Of a stretch of DNA of 64,000 nucleotides, positions 16,838 to 26,781 are shown piece after piece. Position numbers and translations under genes: made by a program. The stretch is from Candidatus Nitrotoga arctica (GTDB lineage: Bacteria; Pseudomonadota; Gammaproteobacteria; Burkholderiales; Gallionellaceae). The notes beneath the pieces were generated by a model. The model was not told the origin of the DNA and searched no databases. It saw only the letters and a program-made list of their open reading frames with translations. The stretch spans positions 1,302,001 through 1,366,000 of the forward strand of contig NZ_OU912926.1 of assembly GCF_918378365.1 (NCBI RefSeq), read 5' to 3'. Positions within the stretch are counted from its first letter, which is position 1. The number at the start of each line of letters is the position of its first letter.

Positions 16838-18037
16838 ATGTCTAAGCAAATTCAGGAAGCTTATATCGTTGCCGCCACTCGCACCCCGGTGGGTAAGGCG
16901 CCGCGAGGCATGTTCCGCAACACTCGGCCTGACGATCTGCTGGCGCATGTGTTGAAAAGTGTGATGAGACAATGTCCCTCACTTGACCCTGCCGCAGTGG
17001 GTGATGTCATTGCCGGTTGTGCCATGCCGGAAGCTGAACAGGGCATGAATGTGGCGCGAATTGCATTGCTGCTGGCAGGTTTGCCCAATTCTGTGCCTGG
17101 TCTGACCGTTAACCGCTTCTGTTCTTCTGGGTTGCAGGCTGTGGCCCTTGCGGCAGACCGAATTCGTCTTGGCGAAGCTGATGTGATGATTGCGGCAGGT
17201 ACCGAGAGCATGAGTATGGTGCCGATGATGGGAAATAAAATTGCGATGAATCCAGAAATTTTCGCGCACGATGAGAATATCGCTATTGCTTATGGCATGG
17301 GAGTGACTGCGGAGAAGGTGGCAGAACGCTGGCAGATAAGCCGCGAAGCACAGGATGCTTTCGCCTGTGAGAGTCACCGACGCGCCTTGCAAGCTATTGC
17401 GAATAATGAATTTAAAGATGAAATTACACCGTATCAAATTCAGCGTCATGTGCCGGATTTATTACGTCGCGAAGCGACTGTGCATACAAGCATGGCGGAG
17501 CAGGACGAGGGCCCGCGTGCAGACACTTCGATGGAAGCGCTGGCTAAACTCAAAACCGTGTTTGCGCAGAATGGTTCAGTTACTGCCGGCAATAGTTCGC
17601 AGATGTCGGATGGTGCGGGTGCAGTGTTGCTGGTCAGCGAGACCGCGTTGAAGCGCTACAACCTGACGCCCATAGGAAAATTTCTCGGTTTTGCTGTGGC
17701 GGGCGTTCCGCCGGAAATTATGGGCATCGGCCCGAAGGAAGCCATTCCGCGTGTGCTGCGTCAAGTCGGTTTGCAATTGGATGACATCGATTGGATTGAA
17801 CTCAACGAAGCTTTTGCCGCGCAATCGCTGGCGGTAATAAGGGAAGTCGCCCTAGACCCCGTCAAAGTAAATCCACTGGGTGGGGCGATAGCGTTGGGTC
17901 ACCCGCTGGGTGCCACCGGTGCGATCCGTACTGCTACCTTGCTGCATGGATTGCGCAGGCGCAAACAAAAATATGGCATGGTCACCATGTGTATTGGTAC
18001 CGGCATGGGCGCTGCCGGAATTTTCGAGGCATTTTAG
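16838..18037 (+). CDS. Thiolase (acetyl-CoA C-acyltransferase)
   Basis: 399 residues with all thiolase signatures: the nucleophile in [19 protein letters not shown], the [14 protein letters not shown] motif, [15 protein letters not shown] with the active His, and the C-terminal [13 protein letters not shown] with the second Cys. It performs the thiolytic cleavage that ends a beta-oxidation cycle. Together with FadE and the HAD-ECH protein it completes the cycle. AAAAGGAG lies just upstream of the ATG at 16838. The MITE insertion places it 189 bases from the previous gene, so it may depend on read-through or on a new promoter. Confidence 0.92.
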   Translation: MSKQIQEAYIVAATRTPVGKAPRGMFRNTRPDDLLAHVLKSVMRQCPSLDPAAVGDVIAGCAMPEAEQGMNVARIALLLAGLPNSVPGLTVNRFCSSGLQAVALAADRIRLGEADVMIAAGTESMSMVPMMGNKIAMNPEIFAHDENIAIAYGMGVTAEKVAERWQISREAQDAFACESHRRALQAIANNEFKDEITPYQIQRHVPDLLRREATVHTSMAEQDEGPRADTSMEALAKLKTVFAQNGSVTAGNSSQMSDGAGAVLLVSETALKRYNLTPIGKFLGFAVAGVPPEIMGIGPKEAIPRVLRQVGLQLDDIDWIELNEAFAAQSLAVIREVALDPVKVNPLGGAIALGHPLGATGAIRTATLLHGLRRRKQKYGMVTMCIGTGMGAAGIFEAF

Positions 18038-18212
18038 TTTAGAAATTTCGTAAATTAGCATGCTCTCGTTTGTTTTTTTGTAGTAATGGATAGGAATATT
18101 TTCTCCAACGAGATATGAATAACAACACAGTTCCTTCGAAATTTCCCTATCGGCTAAAATCCTGCGCAATCGCATTTATGAAACATCCTGGCTGGGAAAG
18201 TGAAATTATTCC

Positions 18213-19454
18213 GTGAGTATTGAAGCTGCCAAAGAACTGAACAGCGATTGCCATTCGGCCATCCTGGATCGTGACGCGCTGGAACGTACCCTGCATGAGC
18301 AGGGCGAGGTTTGGCACCAGCGTGTCAATGAGCGTTGCCCCCACCTATTTGCTGCTGCTCCCTTGTTTATTTCTAGTGGAGAAATGGAGCAAATGCACGC
18401 AGTCATCGAGGCCGTCCAACAGGTTGTAGAGCTATCTGCATGGCGCGATGCCGTGTTGCAACACGCACCGGCCGTCGCTCGATATGAACCTCGCGCCAAA
18501 GGTGTATTCTTCGGCTACGATTTTCATCTTAATGTCGAAGGTGCGCATCTCATTGAGATCAATACTAATGCGGGGGGTGCGTTGTTTAACGCGTTACAAC
18601 TGCATAGTCAGCGTGATGTAGTTGCGCCGGGCAAGCCTGCCGCGATTGAGAATTTGGAGCAGGTCTTTCTCGACATGTTTCGCAATGAATGGCGCCTGGA
18701 ACGGGGTGATGCGCCGCTGCAAACCATCGTCATCGTGGATGAACAGCCACTAGAACAATATTTTTATCCAGAGTTTGTACTGATGCAGCAATTGTTTGAA
18801 CGCGCGGGTATTGCAGCGTTCATTGCCGATCCAGAGGAGCTGGAGGCGCGTACGGACGGCCTGTATCTCCGTGAACGTAAGATCGATTTGATTTACAACC
18901 GGCTGACCGACTTTTCCTTACAAAAGTACAGTGCCATAAGCACTGCCTATCAGAGTAATCAAGTGGTGCTCACGCCGCATCCTCATGTATATGCGTTGTA
19001 TGCTGACAAACGCAATCTTGTCCTGCTTACTGCGCCCGACAGCCTGCGTGCGATGGGTGTGGCAGAGACGACCATCGCCGCTTTAATGAGGGGTATACCT
19101 CAGACCAGGTTGGTGGACGCGCAGGATCATGAACATTGGCGGCAGCAACGTAAGCAGTGGTTCTTCAAACCCGCCACCGGTTATGGCGGTAAGGGTACCT
19201 ATCGTGGCGCCAATATTACTAACCGGGTGTTCGCTGAAATCATGCAGGGCGGTTATATAGCGCAGCGCATGGCTATTCCCGGCGAACGTATGATTTGCCT
19301 GGAAGGTGCGGAACCGGTTGCGCTTAAATCGGATGTGCGCTGCTATGTATATGATGGCCAAGTGCAGCTTATCGCAGCGCGGCTCTATCAAGGGCAAACT
19401 ACCAATTTCCGCACAGCGGGCGGCGGTTTTGCACCAGTCCGTGTCGTCAATTAG
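18213..19454 (+). CDS. ATP-grasp-like protein of unknown substrate
   Basis: 413 residues, starting with GTG at 18213. Seen in the sequence: a glycine-rich lid, FKPATGYGGKGTYRG (about 321-335); EINTNAGGALFNALQL in the N-terminal half; VIVDEQPLEQYFYPEF, a Rossmann-like strand at the start of the pre-ATP-grasp domain; and a C-terminal SDVRCYVYDGQVQLIAARLYQG typical of ATP-grasp ligases. A carboxylate-amine ligase reaction is likely, but the substrate is unknown. crcB follows 9 bases after its stop, so the two are probably co-transcribed. No membrane segment or signal peptide. Confidence 0.65.
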   Translation: MSIEAAKELNSDCHSAILDRDALERTLHEQGEVWHQRVNERCPHLFAAAPLFISSGEMEQMHAVIEAVQQVVELSAWRDAVLQHAPAVARYEPRAKGVFFGYDFHLNVEGAHLIEINTNAGGALFNALQLHSQRDVVAPGKPAAIENLEQVFLDMFRNEWRLERGDAPLQTIVIVDEQPLEQYFYPEFVLMQQLFERAGIAAFIADPEELEARTDGLYLRERKIDLIYNRLTDFSLQKYSAISTAYQSNQVVLTPHPHVYALYADKRNLVLLTAPDSLRAMGVAETTIAALMRGIPQTRLVDAQDHEHWRQQRKQWFFKPATGYGGKGTYRGANITNRVFAEIMQGGYIAQRMAIPGERMICLEGAEPVALKSDVRCYVYDGQVQLIAARLYQGQTTNFRTAGGGFAPVRVVN

Positions 19455-19463
19455 AATGTGCGC

Positions 19464-19847
19464 ATGACACTTTATGCCTTTATCGCAGTTGGCCTGGGCG
19501 GAGCCATCGGCTCATGGTTGAGGTGGGGGCTGGGTGCGTGGCTTAATCCCGCGCTGCCAGAACTAGCGCTTGGTACACTGTGCGCAAACCTGATCGGAGG
19601 TTATATCATTGGCCTTGCTGTGGCCTTTTTCATGCAGCAACCGGAGCTGTCGCCCGAATGGCGCTTGTTCATTATTACCGGCTTTCTCGGTGGGTTAACG
19701 ACCTTTTCCACTTTCTCTGCCGAAACCGTCACCTTGCTTGTACGCGGGCAATATGCCTGGAGTGTCGCAATTATTGCCGCCCATCTCGGCGGTTCATTGC
19801 TGATGACTGTGCTGGGTATGCAGACCTTCAAGTGGTTGCATCAATAA
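19464..19847 (+). CDS. crcB: Fluoride channel CrcB (Fluc)
   Basis: 127 residues with four membrane segments. Family motifs are GGAIGSWLRWGLG near the N-terminus, GTLCANLIGGYIIGL with the conserved Asn, and GFLGGLTTFSTFSAE, which forms the central Na+ site and Phe-box pore of Fluc dimers. It exports fluoride. I chose the ATG at 19464; a GTG two codons earlier is possible. No fluoride riboswitch was seen, in keeping with its position behind another gene. Confidence 0.93.
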   Translation: MTLYAFIAVGLGGAIGSWLRWGLGAWLNPALPELALGTLCANLIGGYIIGLAVAFFMQQPELSPEWRLFIITGFLGGLTTFSTFSAETVTLLVRGQYAWSVAIIAAHLGGSLLMTVLGMQTFKWLHQ

Positions 19848-19872
19848 AAGGCAATAAGCATAGCGTCCGCAT

Positions 19873-20155
19873 TTATTCAGGAAAGAGAGCGTCCCAGTTT
19901 TTGTCGGTTCCTACGATGTCAATCTTTTCGCCGCGCAAGTGGGTGGCAGATGGCCTGAATTTCGAGTAGCTTGGCGGGCTCGATGACCATGGAGAGGTGA
20001 GTACGTTGAGTAGTTTCATGAAGTACGACTTTATTGAAGTCATGCTTTTTCAAATAGGGCAAATTGAGAAGACTCTGAATCAACAATAGGCTCTGCCGCA
20101 CAAGCAAACTTCTTTCAAAAATTCGATTATTTGCAGATGGGATTTTCTGGTACAC
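19873..20155 (-). pseudogene. Possible decayed gene, frameshifted
   Basis: A minus-strand frame (20155 to about 19930) reads LPYLKKHDFNKVVLHETTQ and then appears to continue in another frame as HLRGEKIDIVGTDKNWDAL, ending at a TAA at 19875-19873. Both segments have protein-like composition, and the switch suggests a one-base lesion. I do not recognise the family. It may also be chance. Confidence 0.3.
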
Positions 20156-20485
20156 CTCGTGGAGGTGACCGTTATATAAACCAGAAACCTCATATTTGTA
20201 TGTCGGAATTTCTTACACTCACACCTTGAAATCTTCGACTAATAACTGTCACCTGCGCCACAAACTGTTAATACTTTGTAAGTACGGAAGTTTAAATTTT
20301 ATATTTTTTTCTGGCATGAATGATGCTCTAACTATTTTGAATGAAGCTTAATAATTGACAAGGACAGAAAGATAGGAATTGGCAAATGCAGTAATCGTGT
20401 CTGAACCTATTTGTTCTGTCCGGTGTCAAGCACGAACGAGTGCGGGCTATGTAAATGTAAGCTAGGGAATCAAGGGAAAAATACA
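20156..20485. other. AT-rich intergenic region before the RHS gene
   Basis: About 330 bases with no supportable gene. It should contain the RHS promoter; no box pair was convincing enough to name. Confidence 0.3.
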
Positions 20486-21737
20486 ATGCTTCAGGTGCTG
20501 GTAGGTGGGATGCGAAGGATGATAAAACGAATTGCTGGTACTTTGGGGCTAAAGTATGGCTATTCCAAGCGCATTCAGTGCGGCTTCTTGCGCAGGAACC
20601 GTGGTCTATCCACAATTTCTATGAGAGCAGCAAGTTCGAGGAACCGCTTTCTTGGACAGGCTCCATTGCGGATTGTAGCCATGCTCTTCATTTTGCTTAT
20701 TTCACTTGCCGATGCGCAGACCATCACCTCTACCTCTGGTGCAACTTTTTCGTTCTCTACTGAGAAAACAAAATATTCCTGTTCAAACGAGAGCTATACA
20801 GATAACTTTGTAATTCCTATAAAAACTTACAATTGGACTCAGTGCAACTATACTAAAAATGCAGGGATAAACGTTACAGATCCCGATTGCCACGGCAATG
20901 AATCCAACGGCGGCCACTGTTCTAGGTTCATAATAATACGCCCAATTTGCCTGGCAACAGGTTATTACTCAAACGGCACAACATCTAGTAATGGTGGAAA
21001 TTCTGCTTTATATGGAAATTTTAGTCAGGATTTAATTTCAGGATCCAATGGTGCGGGGTTATATAATCAAGTTACTGGAGGTGCTAACCTTACAATCCCT
21101 GAAGGTGGAACTCCTCCGCCTAAATGGGGTTTCCTTGTTGATGTTCAATTTTCTTGTTATGTCAAGATACAGAACGATTTAAACTTTTCTTTAGTGGGCA
21201 CACTCTATGGAGGCAATGGAACGACACCCCTTCCACCTATCAACTCAAAAGACCCCAACAACAACCCGAAAGCCAGCTGTCAAGCAGCAGGTACCGATGC
21301 CAATGCTCCGGGCATATACCCCGCTCCGAGCAGTGCATCTAAAGACCCGGTGGATTTAGCGACTGGCAACTTTTACGACACCCTTAACCTCCTGGAAGTC
21401 GCTGCGGCAGGCACGCCATTAAATATGGCCCTGAGCTACAGCTCAATAAACCCATTAGCGGGTACCACCGGGTTTGGCTGGGCACACCCCTACCAACATA
21501 GCCTCGTCGATCTCACCAGTTCCGTCAAAGTCATTTGGCCCGACCGACATGTTTCCACTTACAACTCGAATTACAACCCGAGTGGTTTGGGATATACCAA
21601 TCCTGCCGCCGATATCTCAGACATCTTGGTCAAGAACGTGAACGGCACCTACACCCTCACCGACCGTAGACAAAAGACCTACACCTTCAGCGCAACGGGC
21701 CAACTGCTCAGCACCAAAGATCGTTTTGGTTTTATTA
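20486..21737 (+). pseudogene. RHS-repeat protein, 5' part (interrupted by IS110 element)
   Basis: The start ATG at 20486 follows AAGGG. The encoded N-terminus has a hydrophobic export segment (IVAMLFILLISLADAQ, about residues 70-85 from this start), a Cys-containing region of unknown fold, and then the DUF6531-type entry of RHS proteins (DPVDLATGNFYDTLNLLEV; LNMALSYSS; GFGWAHPYQHSL). The reading frame runs into the insertion sequence after DRFGFI. Joining base 21737 to 23409 restores one frame of 1500 codons with the 3' part. Without excision, this fragment would make a truncated secreted product ending at 21790. Confidence 0.85.
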
Positions 21738-21786
21738 AGAACCTCTTAAGAAACACCTCCCAACCAACTGATTTTAAAAAGCGGAA

Positions 21787-23148
21787 TTAAGCGGGCTGTT
21801 CGTTGACGACGAGCTTCATTCCCATTTTTTCAGCACGCTGGGCTAGTTGCCGCAACACTCTTTCGCGATAACGTTCTTCGTAGTAGCCCTGTCCCTGATC
21901 GGTATACTCTTCACCTTTGGTAAGCATGGTGTAGATCAGGCGCGCCAACTTGTGCGCGGCGGCGGTTACGGCTTTAGGTTTGTCCATGCGCCCGCACATC
22001 CTGCGGAAATACGCGCCCAGCGCCGATTGGCTGCTGCGCAATGCTGCCGCGGCCAATCTCAAGGCTTGGGCCGCCCGGTTGGCTACGCGCTTGGTCTTGC
22101 CGCTCATCACTTTGCCTCCGGTAATCTTGGTACCGGGGCATAGCCCCAGCCAACTCGCGAAGTGCCCTGCCGTGGGGAAGCGTGACATGTCCGCCCCGGT
22201 CTCGGAGATCACCGCGAGCGCGGTGGTGACGTCAATGCCGTCGATGCGCGTAAGATCAACTCCGCACATCCTGAACAATTGCGTGCGCAGATCAAACTTC
22301 GGCGCGTTGCGGGCGCGACCACGCTTCTTCCCCTTCGCTGGTTCGCCGTCATGAACTTGCAGGCTTTGCAATTGCCCATCGATCTCACAGTCGCACTCGG
22401 CGAGCTGTGTGCCGATGAAATCGAACATATCCAGTGCTTGCTTGAGCGCAAACAGATGCTCTGCGCGCCAGTTGCCTTGCAGGCTTTTTGCGATCTCGTC
22501 AGCGGTAGCGCGAATGCGCACATTCTTCATCGCGGCCAGCACTTGACCATTGCGCTCCCCGGCGACAATGGCGCGCAGAATTTTCTGCCCCGTCTCGCCG
22601 ACCACGTCCGAGATGACGTTGGTGAGCTGGATGTTCATCTGCGTGAGCGCCTTTTGCATGCGCTGCACATGCGTGCCCTGACTTCTCAAAAGCATCCCGC
22701 GCTGGCGCCACAGTGAGCGCAATACGCACACGGCTTCGATAGGGCGAAATGCGCCGCGAAGCAAACCGTAGGTCATGAGTTGCTGCAACCATTGGCAGTC
22801 CAGCACATCAGACTTGCGGCCCGAGACATTTTTAACGTGGCGCGCATTGACCAGAAATACGTTGAAACCGCGCGATTCCAGAAGCTCGAACAAAGGAATC
22901 CAGTACACGCCCGTGGATTCCATCGCGACCGTGTCCACGCCGCAAGCGTCAAGCCAATCGGCCAAGGCGTTGAGGTCAACCGTAAAGCTCGAAAACTCCC
23001 GGACAGGCTCGTCGTCCCTGTCCGGCGGCACAGATACGTAATGGGACGAACTACCGATATCGACTCCAGCCGCATGGGGATGGGTGATCGTTAAAGGCTC
23101 TCTGGATTTGCCGGGTTTGATACTGATTTTTTGCTTGCGTTGCACCAT
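21787..23148 (-). CDS. IS110-family transposase (DEDD recombinase)
   Basis: 453 residues from the ATG at 23148, which is preceded by GGAG. The RuvC-like DEDD domain shows Asp30 (GVDIGSSSHYVSV), Glu77 (AMESTGVYW) and Asp114/Asp117 (RKSDVLDCQW). The C-terminal transposase_20 domain reads RIDGIDVTTALAVISETG, FASWLGLCPGTKITGGKV and NRAAQALRLAAAAL, with the serine-containing segment. Longer in-frame starts up to 23250 exist but lack a ribosome site. The protein would act with an RNA encoded in the non-coding end to choose its target. All catalytic motifs are present, so the element may be active. Confidence 0.93.
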   Translation of the reverse strand: MVQRKQKISIKPGKSREPLTITHPHAAGVDIGSSSHYVSVPPDRDDEPVREFSSFTVDLNALADWLDACGVDTVAMESTGVYWIPLFELLESRGFNVFLVNARHVKNVSGRKSDVLDCQWLQQLMTYGLLRGAFRPIEAVCVLRSLWRQRGMLLRSQGTHVQRMQKALTQMNIQLTNVISDVVGETGQKILRAIVAGERNGQVLAAMKNVRIRATADEIAKSLQGNWRAEHLFALKQALDMFDFIGTQLAECDCEIDGQLQSLQVHDGEPAKGKKRGRARNAPKFDLRTQLFRMCGVDLTRIDGIDVTTALAVISETGADMSRFPTAGHFASWLGLCPGTKITGGKVMSGKTKRVANRAAQALRLAAAALRSSQSALGAYFRRMCGRMDKPKAVTAAAHKLARLIYTMLTKGEEYTDQGQGYYEERYRERVLRQLAQRAEKMGMKLVVNEQPA

Positions 23149-23408
23149 GATTATCTCCATCATTCGTTTTGGAATGTGGTGCCACATCGGGTACGTCGTC
23201 AAGCTCACTCTCTTAAACGGGATATCGGCCAAGCGTCCCAACAACGCCAAGCCAATTCATCAATGTCGATGACGTCACCCATGACCACGCTAACCCTCGG
23301 GCAATATGCACCATTGCTATTCCGGTCTTCCGTGGCACCTCATTCCACTTTGCCACATTCGGAGAGCGACGTGTTTCTTCGGCGCGATTTGCGGCACGGG
23401 GCCGATTA
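23149..23408 (-). ncRNA. Candidate bridge-RNA region of the IS110 element
   Basis: About 260 bases upstream of the transposase have no coding role. In IS110-group elements this left end is known to encode the bridge RNA whose two loops pair with target and donor DNA. The position and length fit. No structure was computed, and the guide loops were not identified. Confidence 0.45.
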
Positions 23409-26400
23409 CTACGCTAACCTATCTTGCCAATGGTAATCTGGACAAAGTGACGGATGCGTTATCGGGTCGGTTTCTGCAATTTACCTACGACGCCCAGAAC
23501 CGGGTAGCGAGTGTAAGCAGCGCCAGCGCTGGCGCCGTGACGCTGGCTTATAGCGCGGCAGGTGACCTGGCCTCGGTCACCGATGCACTGGGTCATGCAA
23601 CCACCTTCACCTACGATTCAAATCATCGCCTGCTGACCAAGGTCAATGCACTGGGTGCGACCGTGGTAACCAATACCTATGGTGCTGCGACCGGAAAGGT
23701 AGTCAACCAGGATGACGGCTTGTCCACCACACCACTGGAACTCTTTACCTATGCTACCGATACAACAACAGGAAATCCCTATACCACCTATAAAAACCGC
23801 ACTGGCAACACCCTCCGTCATAACTTTGATGCAAGTTTCAATCTCCTGTCCACCATCGACCCGCTTGGCAATGCGGTAGTACATACCTATGTACCCGGCA
23901 CTAACATTCAGAATGCCGAGACGGATGCGTTAAATAACAAGACCCAATTTACCTACGACGCATCCGGCTACGTCCTTTCCCGCACCGATGCGCTGGGCCA
24001 TGTCGCCAGCTACAGCTACGACGCCGCGCACAACATCAGCAGAATTACGGATGAGGCCGGCAAGGTCACTACCATGGGCTACGATGCCAACCATCATTTG
24101 CTGACCCAGACCGACCCTGCCGGCAAGATCAAGACCTACACCTACAATGCTCAGGGGTTGCCGGCGACCGTCACTACCCCCAATGGAGGCGTGACGAGTT
24201 TTACCTACGACGTAAAAGGCCAACTTGCTACGCTCACCGACCCGGTCGGGCTGGTAACCAGCTTTACCTATGATGCTGCGGGTCGGGTCTTGACCATCAC
24301 GGACAGCGCGGGGAAAGTGTGGACGAGAACTTATGATTTGATGGGGCATGTACTCACAGCGGCTGACCCGCTGGGCAACACAACCCACTATACCTACGAT
24401 GCGTTAGGCAGGCTCGCGACAAAGACCGCAGCGGCAGGCGGCATTACCCAATATGCCTACGACATTCATGACAATCTGGTCGGCATAACCAACCCCTTGG
24501 GCGGAATAACCGGCTTTGCCTACGACGCGGATGATCAATTGATCAGCATGACCGATGCGTTGGGTCGGGTGAACACGCTGACCCGCGATGCCAAAGGCCG
24601 GATAACCAGCACGACCAATGCGCTCGGTAACGTCAATACACTGGGTTACGATGCCGTGGACAACGTCATCACCTCGAAGGACGCCCTGAACAATGTCACC
24701 ACGCTGGCCTATGACAAGCTGCATCGGTTAACCAGCATCACCGATCCGCTCAGCAACCGCAATGCAGCCAGCTTTGATGCGGTGAGCCGCGTGGTCAGCA
24801 ATACCGATGGCAAGGCGGGCGTAACCAGCTTTGCCTACGACGCATTAAGTCGTTTGATCAGCACCACGGATGCACGTGGTGGTGTCGCAGCACAAACCTT
24901 CGATGCAAACGGCAATCGGCTGAGCTTTACCGATACCATAGGCAACAAGACTTCCTTTACTTATGATGCGGCCAACCGCATCACGCGTGTTGTGACCGCT
25001 GATGGCGGAGCGGTCAACTATACTTACAATACCCAGAACCGCGTCGCCACAGCAACCAATGGACGGGGGCAAGTCGCAACTTACACCTACAACGCTGCAG
25101 GCTGGCCGGTTTCAATGTCGGATCCTTCGGCGACGATTAGTATTACTTACGATGCCAACGGCAATATGCTGACCGTAATCGACGCTGTTGGCACCTCTAC
25201 CAACACCTACGACGTGGCGAATCGAATAACCAGCCATACCGACGTGTTCGGCAAGGTAATGGCTTATGGCTATGATGCAGTCGGCAACCTGATTACCTTG
25301 ACCTATCCCGGCAACAAGGTGGTGACCTACACCTATAACGCCGCCAATCGCATGACCTCGGTGAAAGACTGGGCAAACCGTTTAACCAGCTACACCTACA
25401 ATGCCAGGGGCAACATTACTGCGGTAACCCGTGCCAATGGAACCAGTGGTGCTTACACCTATGATTCAAAGGGACAGCTTGCCTCTCTCGCCGAGACGTT
25501 TCCGACTGCCGCAAACAATTATGGAATTGCCTACACCTATGATGCCAATGGCAATATCACCTCTGAGGTAAATACACCGCTTCGCACCGCTCCCACTTTA
25601 GTCGCCAACACCATGACCTATGGTGCCGACAATCGGCTGGCCACATTGAATGGGCAGGCCATAACGTTTGATGCGGATGGCAATATGACGTCCGGCCGAT
25701 TAAACGGAGCGGCTTCAACCTTCACCTATGACGCACGGTCAAATCTCACGGGTGTAGGAAGCAGTAGCTATGTTTACGACGCGCAAGGCAACCGGGTTTC
25801 CGCAACGAATGCAGGCGTTACCACCCGCTATGTCGTGGATCCGAACGCAGCTCTTTCCCACATGCTGATAGAGACAACGGCTGCTGGGACACCTGTTGCC
25901 TACTATGTCTATGGCGCAGCAGGCTTGATCAGCCGGGAGAGTGCGGCTGGCGTCTATCAGACCTATCACTACGACCTGCGCGGCAGCACGGTGAAGCTGG
26001 CGAATACCACCGGAACTGTTACCGACAGCTATGGTTACGGCCCATTTGGCGAGCTGGTATCCAACACCGGTACCACCACCAACCCATTCAAATATAACGG
26101 GCGTGACGGCGTGATGACAGAGGCCAATGGACTCTACTACATGCGGGCACGATATTACTCGCCTGAAGCCAAACGGTTCGTGAACAGGGATGTGCTGTTG
26201 GGAAGTGTGGATCGGGCGCTGACACTGAACCGGTTTGGCTATGTGAATGGAAATCCGATAACCAAAGTAGACCCGTCTGGGTTGTTTGGTATGTATGGAA
26301 ACTGGGGTGGGGGAAACTGGAGCGGAGGGCACGCAGGGCCGGATATTCCAACAAACCCTGCAGGTCCAATAGATGCGTTGGATGCTGCTTATATGGGCCA

Positions 26401-26659
26401 TGACTATGGTTATGTCAGCGCAGAATCTGGAAATTTCCAGTCAACTTATAATCCTGAGTCTGGACTTTATAGCACAAAACCTAGCCATCGGAGTTGCGAC
26501 GTAAAACTTGCCAAAGAGGTTAAGGATGTTGATTACTGGAAGATTTTAATGTCGTCGGGAGGGAAGTCTCCTTCTCCTTTATCGCTGTGGGGATTGTTTT
26601 TTGGACCTGGCTCAGCGATATGGGCTGTACTCAACTCGCAACTCAACTTGGAAAGGTAG
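23409..26659 (+). pseudogene. RHS-repeat protein, 3' part with PLA2-like tip
   Basis: This part begins TTLTYLANGNLDKVTDALSG and carries over 30 YD repeats of the form TYDAxGxxxxxTD (for example FTYDAQNRVASVSS), then the RHS core end (YYMRARYYSPEAKRFVNRD; NRFGYVNGNPITKVDPSGLFG at about 26225-26290). After DPSGL the variable tip of about 120 residues contains PIDALDAAYMGHDYGY and a later CDVKLAKEV, the spacing and H-D pair of phospholipase A2 folds. The ATG at 23306 lies inside the insertion sequence, so expression of this part alone is uncertain. No immunity gene is obvious directly downstream. Confidence 0.85.
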
Positions 26660-26781
26660 TGGAATAAGGAAATAGGAGATACAGTTTTTCTGATGCGATA
26701 TTCAAATCGATAGAAAGCAACAAGGTCAGTGTCACTGCTGTCCAAAATGAATCAAGGGCCAGGATCAGATTGAAATATAAA

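Larger units (their letters stand above)
21738..23408 (-). mobile_element. IS110-family insertion sequence, 1671 bp, inside the RHS gene
   Basis: The bounds come from the host gene: the RHS frame before the element ends in ...GGTTTTATTA (ATTA at 21734-21737) and resumes after ATTA at 23405-23408 with CTACGCTAACC, giving DRFGFI-TTLTYLANG. The four shared bases make the exact crossover ambiguous by up to 4 bp. No long terminal inverted repeats or target duplication are seen, as expected for IS110. The transposase occupies 21787-23148; about 260 bp lie upstream of it and about 49 bp downstream. Confidence 0.8.

Noticed and set aside
23164..23171. CGTTTTGG shared by the IS110 non-coding end and the RHS target (21723-21730)
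   Set aside because: It is only eight bases and does not lie next to the crossover, so it cannot be claimed as a guide match without a structure.
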